64,000 bases of DNA from Paenibacillaceae bacterium (GCA_900766135.1 CAAFUF010000012.1:10443-74442); one strand, 5' to 3'; shown: positions 1 to 9,053, counted from the first letter of the stretch. The notes: generated from the sequence alone by a model not told the origin. Program-made: numbers and translations.

Positions 1-32
1 TTCATTAACGCATCCCGTTATTAAGGAAACGA

Positions 33-93
33 GGGGCATGATTCCGTCCGGGGAACAATTCGTACCGGAGCCGGGAAATCATGCCCTTTTTTT
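33..93 (+). terminator. Rho-independent terminator
   Basis: A long stem (34-46 pairing with 72-86) is followed by a T run. It would end a plus-strand gene lying left of the window and also sits just past the end of the leftward YheC/YheD gene. Confidence 0.7.
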
Positions 94-109
94 GATGCTG
101 ATCAGCCGT

Positions 110-1234
110 TTATTCGGATGCGAGCTTCGGCGAAACACGCCGATCGGCCGGTTGCTCAAGCAAATAACGGGCGTAGGCCATAGGCTGGCGATAGCTGTCC
201 TTCCAAGTTTCGGCCAATCCGGCCTTGCGGAATCCGTAACGCTGGTCGCGCCCGTTGCATTCGATAAAGTAAGGCCGCCCGCTTGCCGTTAAGCCGATGT
301 CCAGCCCCAGGTCGGCGAGGTGCGGCAGCCGGTTGCCCAGATGACGGGAGATCTCCAGGGCCAGGTTCTCGACGTGAGCCAGCGCCGAAGGGACGATCCG
401 CTCCGGGAGCGCCTTGGCCAGCAGTTCCTCGGCGGGAAGGGCTTCGCCGCCTTTGGCAATGTTGCAGACGAAGCTGCCCGAGGCGGCGACTTTGGCAAAC
501 CGCCCCGTTACGCCCCATTCGCCTCGGCTTCCCCGCTGCACGGTGATCCGCAGATCGACGGGGCGCTGTTCGAACTCCGCCAGCGGAATCCGCTCCTGCA
601 CCAGATAAGGCGTGCGCCGGAGCGTGCGCCGAGTCCATGGCGGCAGTTCTCCGCGCTGCAGCCGCACCGTATTCCATTTTTGTTCGCCCATGGGCGATGC
701 GTAGGTTAGCTCCCACCCGGATGAAGGCGCGTACCGCAATCGCATGACGCCGTGGCCGACGGAGCCGCGAATCGGCTTTAAAATGAGGTCGGGATGACGG
801 GACATCATCCTCCGCAAGCTCTCGGAGGTCAGCGGCATCGCGGCGGGAAGATATGCCCGCAGATGGGGGGCGTTCCAGAGGAGGCGGTGGATAAAGTCTT
901 TCCCATAGCGGTTGTTCGCGTTAAAGATCGCGATACCTCGTTCATTCAGGGATTGGAGTTTTTTCTGGGCCGCGAGTCTGGGATAAAATGCACGGTTATG
1001 AAGCACCGATGGCAAGGGCAGCCGTTGTTCCACGTATTCGATGCCGTTATATACATACGCGATGCAGCTGTCCCCCGCCGGATCGATGCCCCCGAGACGC
1101 AGAAATAGGGGGGTTAATCCGAATTCCCTCGCCGTCTCTTCATACCCTGCGATCCACTCTTGGCCGGTTCTGCGCGTTGGGATCCCTCGGTACATGCTGG
1201 AGTTCAGCAAGATTCCGACAGTGTCCTGACTCAA
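110..1234 (-). CDS. YheC/YheD family spore-associated ATP-grasp protein
   Basis: This 374-residue protein resembles the YheC/YheD family, ATP-grasp-like proteins associated with the endospore coat in Bacillus. Family features include the opening VGILLNSSMYRG, the central DLILKPIRGSVGHGVMR nucleotide-binding stretch and the terminal block with LGLDIG and YFIECNGRDQRYGF. The open frame extends to 1360, but I chose the TTG at 1234 because an AAGGAGGAA site lies just upstream and the family motif starts there. No signal peptide or membrane segment is seen. It is transcribed away from the glycan genes and has its own sigma-K-like promoter candidate. The biochemical substrate of the family is not established. 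Confidence 0.85.
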   Translation of the reverse strand: MSQDTVGILLNSSMYRGIPTRRTGQEWIAGYEETAREFGLTPLFLRLGGIDPAGDSCIAYVYNGIEYVEQRLPLPSVLHNRAFYPRLAAQKKLQSLNERGIAIFNANNRYGKDFIHRLLWNAPHLRAYLPAAMPLTSESLRRMMSRHPDLILKPIRGSVGHGVMRLRYAPSSGWELTYASPMGEQKWNTVRLQRGELPPWTRRTLRRTPYLVQERIPLAEFEQRPVDLRITVQRGSRGEWGVTGRFAKVAASGSFVCNIAKGGEALPAEELLAKALPERIVPSALAHVENLALEISRHLGNRLPHLADLGLDIGLTASGRPYFIECNGRDQRYGFRKAGLAETWKDSYRQPMAYARYLLEQPADRRVSPKLASE

Positions 1235-1265
1235 GTGGGTTTCCTCCTTCCCGTGCTTCTTCCTC

Positions 1266-1295
1266 CAATGTATGTTGTCCCGGGTAAAAAGAGTG
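1266..1295 (-). promoter_or_regulatory. Candidate sigma-K promoter for yheC/D-like gene
   Basis: Read on the minus strand, CACT is followed after 17 bases by CATACATTG. This fits the Bacillus sigma-K pattern mACm-N16/17-CATAnnnTA except for the last base. It lies about 30 bases upstream of the TTG start. Inference from pattern only. Confidence 0.4.
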
Positions 1296-1458
1296 GACGA
1301 CTGTGCTGCGACAGCCGCCTGTTTTCGGGCGATCATCGGAAGGAGTTCCGTTTTTGGCAATTTGGGCTCATCTTCCGGGAAGGTGTCACGTTTGCCGGGC
1401 GGGTTTCGTATATTTAGGATAACGAAAACAAGCGAAACGGTAAGGAGGGAGACTTCAT

Positions 1459-2625
1459 ATGGATCGGGAAAAAGTCGCGGTCATCGCTCCCGGCGCCCTT
1501 ACGGCGTCTTCAGCAAAACATCGGCCGGCGGAGAGGGTGCTGGAGCGGATGGTCCCTTACGCGGCGGAGCAGCTGCATATTCGCATTTTCGGGATCGCGG
1601 ACGGCCCCTTGCCGTCTCAAGGCTGGATCGGCAGCGTTCCCTTTTACCGTCTGCCCGGGGGGCGGCTCTACCTGGAATCGCTCCTGCGCCATCTGCGCAA
1701 GTGGCGGCCGGGTACGGTAGACGTTCACGGCCGACCGCTGTTGGCTTGCCAACTGAAGGGGCGGCTTCCGCTTTCCCGCGTATTGTTGACCTTGCCCTCC
1801 GCTCCGGTCTTCTCCCCTTCCGGTCATCCCAAAGCGTGCACGCCGCATATCCTGGAAAGCGTGGACGGTCTGATCGTCGGCAGTGAACGGGCCAAGGCCG
1901 AGCTGCAGGACCATTTTCCCGCCCTGCTCACCCCGGTTTGGGTCAATTTGCCTGGGGCCAGCCTGGAGGATGACGCGCCCCGGTGGACGCCAGAGGGGGA
2001 ACTGCGGCGAGGGCGGCGGCTAGCGGAGCTCGGGTGGACGGACCGCAAAATCGTCCTTCTGTCCGGCTGTTTACCGCCGCCTGGCGAAGAGAGCCGAGTC
2101 GTCTCGGCGCTCTCCGACGTTTTGGGCCGTGTTCCGGAGGCCCTGCTGGTGTACCTTGCGTCCGACTTCCCCGGTTCGTTGCGCGAATCGCTTGACCGAC
2201 AGGCGAACCCGGCGCTCGCCGCTTTGGATCCGGAACGGATCGCCCGCCTGCCGGGGGTCCCGAACGCTCCGGGTTCGGTCGGGTATTCCTTGGCGGATTG
2301 CCTGGTCGTCTTGCCCGGCGATGATGCAGCGTCGATCTTAACGCGCATCGAAGCGATGGCCGCAGGGGTGCCGACCCTTGACGCCAGCGAATCCCGGGTG
2401 ATCGAATTTGCTGCGGACGGCCTGCTCGCAGGTGGGCCGGAGGCGAGCTTGGCGGATCGGATCGTCCTGCTGCTGCAGGATGAGGAGCTTCGCCAGGTTT
2501 TGGGCCGCGCCGGCCGGGAAATCGTGCGCCGCCATTACCGCTGGGAGCACGCCGCGGACCGTTGGGTGGACATCGTGCGTGCCGGGCGCGCTCAAACCGC
2601 AAGCCGCCGCAGCGCAAAGAACTGA
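1459..2625 (+). CDS. GT4-like glycosyltransferase
   Basis: This 388-residue protein has the two-domain layout of GT-B glycosyltransferases. The C-terminal half has an acceptor/donor-like region (KIVLLSGCLPPPGEESRV), then AMAAGVPTLDASESRVIEF and a closing helix RHYRWEHAADRW typical of GT4 enzymes. The usual E-x7-E is poorly preserved (EAMAAGVPT only), so donor specificity is open. The start is an ATG with AAGGAGGGA eight bases upstream. It is divergent from the YheC/D gene and ends in its own terminator, so it is probably a single transcript at the edge of the glycan locus. Confidence 0.7.
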   Translation: MDREKVAVIAPGALTASSAKHRPAERVLERMVPYAAEQLHIRIFGIADGPLPSQGWIGSVPFYRLPGGRLYLESLLRHLRKWRPGTVDVHGRPLLACQLKGRLPLSRVLLTLPSAPVFSPSGHPKACTPHILESVDGLIVGSERAKAELQDHFPALLTPVWVNLPGASLEDDAPRWTPEGELRRGRRLAELGWTDRKIVLLSGCLPPPGEESRVVSALSDVLGRVPEALLVYLASDFPGSLRESLDRQANPALAALDPERIARLPGVPNAPGSVGYSLADCLVVLPGDDAASILTRIEAMAAGVPTLDASESRVIEFAADGLLAGGPEASLADRIVLLLQDEELRQVLGRAGREIVRRHYRWEHAADRWVDIVRAGRAQTASRRSAKN

Positions 2626-2655
2626 AACGGGCCGACGACAGGCCGACAAACCTAT

Positions 2656-2680
2656 GGAAACGCCGGAAGGCGTTTTTTTG
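2656..2680 (+). terminator. Rho-independent terminator
   Basis: The stem aaacgcc/ggcgttt with a GGAA loop is followed by T-rich sequence, right after the GT4-like gene. Confidence 0.8.
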
Positions 2681-2818
2681 TTTTTCTGCGGTGGACCGGG
2701 CTTCGGGGCCCTAGCCGCATTCGTGTGGACAGCTGTACGTTTGCCGTTACCACCCCCCCGGCATGACATACACTGTGGTATATGCTCCGGTATTATCACG
2801 TTTTGGGAGGAAATTGAT

Positions 2819-3646
2819 GTGGTCAAAAAACGCAAGCCGCGCATCCGACTGAACCGCAAACCGATTCAGCGCAAGCCGACGCTGCCGCGTTTGGTCAATC
2901 ATCCCGACCCCATGGTATCCATCATCATCCCGGCGATGAATGAAAGGGCGACGCTGGCCGGCGTATTGCGCGCAGCGGGGCGGGTTCATCCACGAACCGA
3001 AACGATCGTCGTCGCCAACGGATCGACCGACGGGACCGCCGAGCTGGCGGAAGCCTGCGGCGCCCGCGTGATCCGTACACCGGAGCCGCTGGGGCATGAT
3101 GTCGGCAGACGCGTTGGAGCGGAGGCCGCCCGCGGCCAAACGCTGCTGTTCATCGACGCCGACATGGCGATCCCGGCCGGGGAGCTGCGTCCTTATGTCA
3201 AGGCGGTGTTATCCGGCGTCGACGTGGCGTTAAATGGCTACTCCGGTCCGGCGGGCCGGAAGGAAGCCCATCCGGTTGTTCTGGCCAAACACGTCCTTAA
3301 CGGTTTGCTGCGGCGGTCCGACCTGCGGGGCGCTTCCCTGACGGCGGTCCCGCATGCGATGAGCCGAAAGGCGGCGGAAACCATCGGACTGGATGCCCTT
3401 GAAGTTCCGCCGCTGGCCTTGGCCCGAGCGGTTCTGCTTGGGTTAAACGTGCAGGCGGTTCATACCGTTCCTGTCGGCAAGCTGAATCCCGCCCGGGGAT
3501 GGATGCGGGACAAGGGAAGACGCGTCGATCCGCTGACCGCCCTAGTGGCAGGGGATCATTTGGAGGCCATCCATTGGCTGCTCCGTCAGCAGGGTCCGCG
3601 CGGCGGGTATGACGATCTGGGCCGGCAGCGCGGCAAGGTGAGGTGA
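2819..3646 (+). CDS. GT2 family glycosyltransferase with basic N-terminus
   Basis: This 275-residue enzyme starts with GTG preceded by GGGAGG at eight bases. Residues 1-28 are very basic (KKRKPRIRLNRKPIQRK). The GT-A fold follows: VSIIIPAMNERATL, then VVANGSTDGTAE and the metal-binding LLFIDADM motif. The C-terminal part ends in a GDHLEAIHWLL segment also present in the next gene, which has the same layout, so the two are likely paralogues from a tandem duplication. No membrane segments are seen, so it should act in the cytosol. Donor and acceptor are unknown. It is probably the first gene of a run of very closely spaced genes to 8928. Confidence 0.85.
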   Translation: MVKKRKPRIRLNRKPIQRKPTLPRLVNHPDPMVSIIIPAMNERATLAGVLRAAGRVHPRTETIVVANGSTDGTAELAEACGARVIRTPEPLGHDVGRRVGAEAARGQTLLFIDADMAIPAGELRPYVKAVLSGVDVALNGYSGPAGRKEAHPVVLAKHVLNGLLRRSDLRGASLTAVPHAMSRKAAETIGLDALEVPPLALARAVLLGLNVQAVHTVPVGKLNPARGWMRDKGRRVDPLTALVAGDHLEAIHWLLRQQGPRGGYDDLGRQRGKVR

Positions 3647-3653
3647 AACGGGA

Positions 3654-4793
3654 ATGGAAATGAAACCATCGATAAAGCAACGCCGGAAACGGTATGGTAA
3701 ATACAGCTCCCTGGCCCGTCCGCGAGGAAGATCCAGCCGAGTGAACAATGGCCTCCCCCGCAGGGGCCGACGCTTGTCGCGGTCGTCCGCAAGGAAGGGG
3801 GCTGCCGGCGGCAGCTCGCTTCAGCGCCTGAAACGAAAGGCGGTGGGTGCTGGCACCCGGGCAGCGGCTGAGGGTAACGTGGCGGATCATGGTTCGCTTC
3901 ACATGCAGTCCTGCTTTCGGGAATGGGCGCAGGCGGAGCGGATCGACCGATCGCCGTATGCGGCCATTCTTCCGATCGCCTTAGCCTATCGCCGCGGGTA
4001 TGCCCATGCCGCCGGGCTGGATGCGCTGTGGATCCCGCTGCCGCTGAACGGCAGCGCCTCAGCGATCGTGACGGCCAGCAATGAAGAGAAGACGTTGCCT
4101 GCGGTCGTAGCGGAGCTGCGCAAGCTGCCTCTCCAGGAGATCATCGTGGTTCTGAACGGCTGCAACGACGGCAGCTTTGCCGCTGTGGACCGGGATCCGC
4201 GGATCACTCGGCTCAGCTTCCCTGAACGTCTGGGCCATGACGTGGGCCGGGCGATCGGGGCATCGGCGGCTTCCGGGGACATTCTGTTGTTCACGGACGG
4301 GGATCTGTGCGTCCCCGCAGAGGATTTAGCCGCTTTCCTGATCGCCGTCGACCGGGGAGAGGATGTGGCACTCAACGATTTGTCGCCGTACCTGCCGCCA
4401 TTTTCGCATCAGGATGAGGTGACGCGCTGCAAAGCCTTCCTCAATATGGCGCTGGGACGTCCGGATTTGAAGGCGAACTCGCTGACCGCGGTGCCGAATG
4501 CTCTGTCCCGCCGCGCCCTGCAAACGGTGGGAACCGCTGCGCTGATCGTTCCCCCAAAGGCCCAGGCGCTGGCATTAACCCATGGCCTGAAAGCAGGTGC
4601 GCCGATTTCCGTGGACGTGATTCGCAAAAACCGCATTCGTACCAGCAACAGCGGAGCAGGCAACGCGGTCGCTCAGATGATCGTTGGGGATCATTTGGAG
4701 GCGCTGGGCGAGGTCATGAAGACGGAGGGGGTCCGGCTTCGATTCGCGACGCTGGGCCGCAGCGAATTGGCGAAAATGAGGAATGCCCGATGA
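3654..4793 (+). CDS. GT2 family glycosyltransferase with Arg-rich N-terminal domain and GX3 motif
   Basis: This 379-residue protein is a GT2 enzyme behind a long N-terminal extension. Residues 1-65 are Arg/Lys/Ser/Gly rich. Residues 111-122 (AYRRGYAHAAGL) carry a short form of the GX3 quartet motif found in other proteins here. The catalytic domain starts near residue 134 (SAIVTASNEEKTL) and has IIVVLNGCNDGS and LLFTDGDLCV, where DGD replaces the usual DxD. The end has VGDHLEALGEVM as in the preceding gene. The start is seven bases after the previous stop, and the end overlaps the next gene by four bases (ATGA), which points to translational coupling. Confidence 0.85.
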   Translation: MEMKPSIKQRRKRYGKYSSLARPRGRSSRVNNGLPRRGRRLSRSSARKGAAGGSSLQRLKRKAVGAGTRAAAEGNVADHGSLHMQSCFREWAQAERIDRSPYAAILPIALAYRRGYAHAAGLDALWIPLPLNGSASAIVTASNEEKTLPAVVAELRKLPLQEIIVVLNGCNDGSFAAVDRDPRITRLSFPERLGHDVGRAIGASAASGDILLFTDGDLCVPAEDLAAFLIAVDRGEDVALNDLSPYLPPFSHQDEVTRCKAFLNMALGRPDLKANSLTAVPNALSRRALQTVGTAALIVPPKAQALALTHGLKAGAPISVDVIRKNRIRTSNSGAGNAVAQMIVGDHLEALGEVMKTEGVRLRFATLGRSELAKMRNAR

Positions 4794-5539
4794 GCGGATC
4801 CGCCGTAACGAGCATCATCATTCCGACCTATAACGGGCTGCATTTGCTTGCCCCTTGCGTAGCGGCGATCCGTCATTACACGGAGATTCCCTACGAAATC
4901 ATTGTAGTGGATAACGGCTCCGAGGACGACACCGCGTCGTTTTGCCTGAAGGAGCGTCTGATCCTGGCGGCACTGCCGCGAAATGAAGGGTTCCCTATCG
5001 CCGTGAACCGGGGGTTGTCCGTCGCATCGGGGGACCAACTGCTCATCCTGAACAACGACGTCACCGTTTCTCCGCGGTGGCTCTCCAACCTGCTGCTGGC
5101 GCTGCACAGCGCCCCGGATGTCGGCCTTGTCGGCCCGGTGACCAATTATGCCAGCGGGCGGCAGCAGGTGGCGATCGACTGGGCGGAGGGGGAGGGCTTC
5201 GCCCAAGCGGCGGAGCGCCACAACCATTCCGATCCGGGCAAATGGCTGGAGGTTCAGCGTCTAATCGGCATGTGCCTGCTGTTGAAACGGGAGGTACTGA
5301 ATCGAGTAGGGTTTCTCGACGAACGGTTCTCGCCCGGCCATTATGAGGACGACGATTACTGCTACCGCGCGCGGCAGTTGGGCTACCGCTTGCTCATTTG
5401 CGGCGATACGCTGGTGTACCACGAAGGCAGCTCCAGCTTTAAAGCCCAGCATCCGGAAGGATGGAACGGGCTGTTGGAACGGAACCGTATGCGGTTTATC
5501 GAGAAATGGGGAGTGGATCCCTGGCAGTTCATCGAATAG
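4790..5539 (+). CDS. GT2 family glycosyltransferase
   Basis: This 249-residue enzyme is a nearly bare GT-A catalytic domain. It has SIIIPTYNGL, IIVVDNGSEDDT and the nucleotide/metal site LLILNNDVTVS, in which NND stands where DxD is usual. The following LVGPVTNYASGRQQV, RVGFLDERFSPG and YEDDDYCYRARQLGYRL are typical of GT2 enzymes that transfer to glycans or proteins. The same signature blocks recur in the gene at 7591-8928, so they are related. It overlaps the upstream gene by four bases and lies in the same operon. No membrane anchor is seen. Confidence 0.88.
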   Translation: MSGSAVTSIIIPTYNGLHLLAPCVAAIRHYTEIPYEIIVVDNGSEDDTASFCLKERLILAALPRNEGFPIAVNRGLSVASGDQLLILNNDVTVSPRWLSNLLLALHSAPDVGLVGPVTNYASGRQQVAIDWAEGEGFAQAAERHNHSDPGKWLEVQRLIGMCLLLKREVLNRVGFLDERFSPGHYEDDDYCYRARQLGYRLLICGDTLVYHEGSSSFKAQHPEGWNGLLERNRMRFIEKWGVDPWQFIE

Positions 5540-5574
5540 GCATTCCCAATTTACAGTACAAAGGAGGAGCGTTC

Positions 5575-6306
5575 ATGAAAGGCGTGATTTTGGCGGGGGG
5601 CAGCGGCACGCGTCTATACCCGCTGACCCGATTGATCAACAAGCACCTGCTTCCGGTCGGGAATTATCCGATGGTCTGTTACGGCATAGAACGGCTGCGT
5701 CAAGCTGGAATCACCGACATACTCATCGTGATCAGCAAGCAATCGGCAGGACTGTACGCCGATTTTCTGGGCAGCGGAGAGAACTTCGGGGTAAACCTGA
5801 CGTATCGCGTTCAGGAGTCGGCCGGGGGGATCGCTGAAGCTCTGGAGTTGGCTGACGGGTTTATCCCCCCCGGCGGCAGATTCGTTGTGCTGCTGGGCGA
5901 TAATCTGTTCTTGGACGATTTGACGCCTTATGTCGAGAGATTCAAGCAGCAGCCGCCGGGCAGCGCCCGGGTGATGCTGAAACCGGTGGACGACCCGCGG
6001 CGTTATGGCGTACCGGTATTTGCGGAGGACGCCCCGGACCATATTGCGTATATCGAAGAAAAGCCGAAAAAACCGAAATCGAGATATTCGGTTACCGGCA
6101 TTTATATGTACGATGATGCCGTGTTCAACATCATCCGCAGCATCGATCGTTCCGCCCGCGGCGAGCTGGAGATTACGGACGTGAACAACCGCTATGCGCG
6201 GGACGGCAAACTGGAATTCGACGTTCTCCAGCTGTGGTGGGGAGACGCCGGCACGCTGGAATCGCTGCAGGAAGCCGGCATTCATATGAAAGGCGTACTT
6301 CCTTAA
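5575..6306 (+). CDS. Sugar-1-phosphate nucleotidylyltransferase (RmlA-like)
   Basis: This 243-residue enzyme probably makes an NDP-sugar, most likely dTDP- or UDP-glucose-type, from a sugar 1-phosphate. The signature GGSGTRLYPLT is at residues 8-18, with the conserved NKHLLPVGNYPM after it, then VLLGDNLF, EEKPKKPKS and WWGDAGTLESL near the end. It is the short form without the extra C-terminal domain. The start has an AAAGGAGGA site. No RmlB, RmlC or complete RmlD set accompanies it, so its product is either used directly or modified by enzymes encoded elsewhere. Related spore-polysaccharide genes such as spsI in Bacillus play a similar role. Confidence 0.88.
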   Translation: MKGVILAGGSGTRLYPLTRLINKHLLPVGNYPMVCYGIERLRQAGITDILIVISKQSAGLYADFLGSGENFGVNLTYRVQESAGGIAEALELADGFIPPGGRFVVLLGDNLFLDDLTPYVERFKQQPPGSARVMLKPVDDPRRYGVPVFAEDAPDHIAYIEEKPKKPKSRYSVTGIYMYDDAVFNIIRSIDRSARGELEITDVNNRYARDGKLEFDVLQLWWGDAGTLESLQEAGIHMKGVLP

Positions 6307-6335
6307 TAAATAGGGAGCCGGAAAGGAGGGACGGG

Positions 6336-7607
6336 ATGGCTTCACGCGACAACCCATCCGGCCGCGGCCGGTCGACCCGCCGCCGGCAAGGCGCGGGCAA
6401 AGCCGCCGCGGCCCGCCGGTCCGCGGTCCGGGGCAAGGCCGGCCGCGTTGCCCGTACCGCCGCCGGCAAGGCTGCGCTTCGTCGGCGGCGCGGCAGCCGC
6501 CGGCGCCTGAACGGGCGCCGGGGTACCCGCGCAGCGGCGTGGCGGCCGGCGCAGCGGTTACCGCGCGCCGCGAACGGCCTTGGCGTCGGCGGTTCGCCTG
6601 GCGCCCCGGCCGCGGCTGCGCCTGACCCGGCCGCGTTTCCGCCGCCGCCGCAATTGCCCGCGCCCGAGCCGGCGGGGCCCGAGCCGGTCCCGGCGAGCGG
6701 TTCCGGAGCCGACTGGTTTGCGGCCGAAGCGGACCGGGTCCGCGCCGCCGCCTTCGAGGAAGGCTACCGTGAAGGTTTGTTCGAAGGCGGGGAAGCCAAG
6801 CTGGGCCGCTTGATTCCCCGCCATACGCTACTGCCCGAGCTGCGGGTGGACGACGTCATCGCTGCGGGCTTCCCGGCCGTTGCCGGACGGCTGTACCCGC
6901 TGCTCACGCCGGCCGGCGTATTCGCCGCCGCTGACGGGGCGCTGCGGGAAGGCCGGCCGCTGTCCATCGTCCGCCTTGGTGACGGGGAGCTGCTCACCTT
7001 GGCGCACGGGGCGGTGATCTCCACCAAGGAAGCGCTCCGATGGGGGGCTTTTTTGCCCTATGCAGGCGTCCACCTGCCTGACCCGGGCGCGCGCGAAGCA
7101 TTGGCGGCAGCTGTGAGGGCCGCCGATATCATCGGGGTGCCGGAATCCCGGCATCCGTCCTACCAAGGGCTGCTGTTCCCCGTGCTGCGCCACTATGGGA
7201 TCGATTACCGCGCTTTGCGCCTGACCACGTCGACCGTGAATTACGAGCTGAACACCGGCGGTTATTTGACGAGGCTCCTGCATGGACGGCGCGTCTTGCT
7301 GATCGGGAATCAGGCGGAGGCGCTGGCGGGGTTTCTCGGTCAGCGCGGCGTGAACGTCGTGGGTTGGCTCGCTCCGGTTCAGGGCGTGGCCGATGTGCCG
7401 ACGGTCACGATGCGTGTCCGGGAGTTGCCGGATTTTGACCTGGCCCTGGTTGCGGCCGGGGTCGCCGCCGTGATGATCTGCGTACGGCTGTCCGGGGAGA
7501 TGGGGAAGGTGGCGCTGGATATGGGACATCTGGCCAATAAACTGATACAAGGCGAGGCGGCATTGCCGCAACTCGGGGAGGTGCACACCGGTGCAAACGG
7601 AAATTGA
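6336..7607 (+). CDS. GT-D fold glycosyltransferase with Arg/Ala-rich N-terminus and GX3 motif
   Basis: This 423-residue protein is modular. Residues 1-80 are an Ala/Arg/Gly domain with extreme positive charge. Residues 85-125 are a Pro/Ala linker. Residues 139-152 are GX3 quartets (AFEEGYREGLFEGG). The rest is a GT-D-like catalytic domain with SIVRLGDGELLTLAHG, the hallmark RxGDGE motif of this class, then GVPESRHPSYQG and VLLIGNQAEAL. GT-D enzymes known from streptococcal adhesin glycosylation extend protein-linked glycans, so protein glycosylation is plausible here. The start is ATG after AAAGGAGGGA. It overlaps the next gene by 17 bases. The coding sequence for the basic domain is unusually GC rich. 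Confidence 0.8.
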   Translation: MASRDNPSGRGRSTRRRQGAGKAAAARRSAVRGKAGRVARTAAGKAALRRRRGSRRRLNGRRGTRAAAWRPAQRLPRAANGLGVGGSPGAPAAAAPDPAAFPPPPQLPAPEPAGPEPVPASGSGADWFAAEADRVRAAAFEEGYREGLFEGGEAKLGRLIPRHTLLPELRVDDVIAAGFPAVAGRLYPLLTPAGVFAAADGALREGRPLSIVRLGDGELLTLAHGAVISTKEALRWGAFLPYAGVHLPDPGAREALAAAVRAADIIGVPESRHPSYQGLLFPVLRHYGIDYRALRLTTSTVNYELNTGGYLTRLLHGRRVLLIGNQAEALAGFLGQRGVNVVGWLAPVQGVADVPTVTMRVRELPDFDLALVAAGVAAVMICVRLSGEMGKVALDMGHLANKLIQGEAALPQLGEVHTGANGN

Positions 7608-8928
7608 CGGAATCAACGTCCAGGCGAAGCGCCCTTCGGGAACCTACGAACAAGGGTATACCGCCGGTTATGCGTACGGGGTCCGCGAAGGACTTCGGAC
7701 GTTTGGCACTAGCTTGGAGATCACGAGCATCATCATTCCGACATACGATCGCATTGATCTGCTGCTGCAGTGCCTGGATCATATCGACCGACACACGACT
7801 TCTCCGTATGAGGTGATCGTCGTTGACAACGGATCGTCCGACGGTACGGCAGCGGCCGTCCGGCGGCGGCGCGGGCGAGTCCGGTTGGCGGTGCATCCGC
7901 GGAACCTTGGTTTTGCCCGTGCGATCAATACCGGCCTGATGATGGCCAAAGGAAATACGATCGTGCTGCTGAATAACGACGTGCTGGTCACGGAACGCTG
8001 GCTGGATCAGCTGCTGGCATGCCTTCAGCAGTTTCCGGAGGCGGCCGCTGCAGGGCCCGTAACCAATTACATCAGCGGTGAACAGCAAATCGGCGTTCCC
8101 TATGATAATGTAGCGGATATGCCGGCCTTCGCCGCCCTGCACAACCGCTCCGATCCCCAGAAATGGCGAGTGACCGACCGGCTGGTGGGCTTTTGCGTCG
8201 CATTTCCGCGTACGACCCTAGAGCAGATCGGTTATTTCGACGAGGGGTACGAGATCGGAAATTTCGAGGACGATGATTGGGTTGCCCGTCTGCGCCTGCA
8301 AGGGAAAAGAATGGTGATTGCCGGGGATACCTTCGTTCATCATTATGGGAGCATGACGATGAAAGGGCTGGGCTCCCAGGGATTTCAGGAGATCAACACC
8401 CGCAATTACCATTTCTTTAGCGAAAAATGGGGGAACCTGCACGCCCTATATGCGCGGGTGCCGGCATGGCGCGGCGACCGGGTGCTGCGGGCGGCGGATT
8501 TCTTTCCGACCCACGTGCGGGTTCGGGACGCGAACGGAGGCGTGCACTGGCTGGAACATGGCGTTCGCTACCCCTTGCATCAGGCCGGAGAGCCGGGCAC
8601 ACCGCCGGAACCGACTCGGCTGTCCGTGCTGGATCTGCTCCAGCTGCCGCCCGGCCCGGCCCGCTCGCCCGAACAGGTGCCTTGGCGAAGCGGCGGCATA
8701 TTGCCCGAGGCAGGGGGCTTAGCGGAAGGCGCCGTCGTCTTCAGCGGCGGACGGTGGGTTCAAATCGATCGGGGACAGCGGCGGGAGATCATCTCCGAAT
8801 ATGCGCTGCGGGCCTGGGGGCTGGCGCCGTCGGGGGCCATCGTTCCGGTTCCGGAAGACGAGGTGGCCGCTTATTCCGAGGGCCTTCCCATCCTGCCTCC
8901 GCCGCGAATGATTAGTGACGATTTATAG
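7591..8928 (+). CDS. GT2 family glycosyltransferase with N-terminal GX3 motif and C-terminal repeat domain
   Basis: This 445-residue protein has three parts. Residues 18-34 are perfect GX3 quartets (TYEQGYTAGYAYGVREG). Residues 44-290 form the GT-A domain, with SIIIPTYDRIDLLLQC, VIVVDNGSSDGT, IVLLNNDVLV and NFEDDDWVARLRLQGKRM. The remaining 150 residues hold two copies of a repeat of the kind often seen in surface proteins: VHWLEHGVRYPL and, later, WVQIDRGQRREIISEYALR followed by WGL and a VPEDEVAAYSEG end. The start is GTG behind GGGGAGG, overlapping the upstream gene. The repeat domain may bind the acceptor, which is inference. Confidence 0.82.
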   Translation: MQTEIDGINVQAKRPSGTYEQGYTAGYAYGVREGLRTFGTSLEITSIIIPTYDRIDLLLQCLDHIDRHTTSPYEVIVVDNGSSDGTAAAVRRRRGRVRLAVHPRNLGFARAINTGLMMAKGNTIVLLNNDVLVTERWLDQLLACLQQFPEAAAAGPVTNYISGEQQIGVPYDNVADMPAFAALHNRSDPQKWRVTDRLVGFCVAFPRTTLEQIGYFDEGYEIGNFEDDDWVARLRLQGKRMVIAGDTFVHHYGSMTMKGLGSQGFQEINTRNYHFFSEKWGNLHALYARVPAWRGDRVLRAADFFPTHVRVRDANGGVHWLEHGVRYPLHQAGEPGTPPEPTRLSVLDLLQLPPGPARSPEQVPWRSGGILPEAGGLAEGAVVFSGGRWVQIDRGQRREIISEYALRAWGLAPSGAIVPVPEDEVAAYSEGLPILPPPRMISDDL

Positions 8929-8952
8929 GCTGGAACGGGCCGGTTCCCCAGG

Positions 8953-8981
8953 AACACGCTTATTCGAACCGGCATATGTTA
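8953..8981 (+). promoter_or_regulatory. Candidate sigma-K promoter
   Basis: AACA, then 16 bases, then CATATGTTA matches the sigma-K consensus (mACm-N16-CATAnnnTA) in every defined position. It sits 72 bases upstream of the first of four small genes in the only sizeable gap of this stretch. Confidence 0.5.
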
Positions 8982-9053
8982 TTGCAGGGCACCTGAGGGG
9001 CCGGTGCCTGCTTTCCGAAGCGACAGGCCGGCCATAGGCAAGGAGGAGTCAGG

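Noticed and set aside
1510..1914. Long antisense frames throughout the GC-rich glycan locus (for example 1510-1914, 3297-3902, 5614-6357, 6828-7616)
   Set aside because: They mirror genes with clear family motifs, lack ribosome sites and have no recognisable protein features.
2749..2775. CATACACTG as sigma-K promoter before the first GT2 gene
   Set aside because: The -10 looks right, but the only AC-type -35 gives a 15-base spacer. Kept out of the promoter list.
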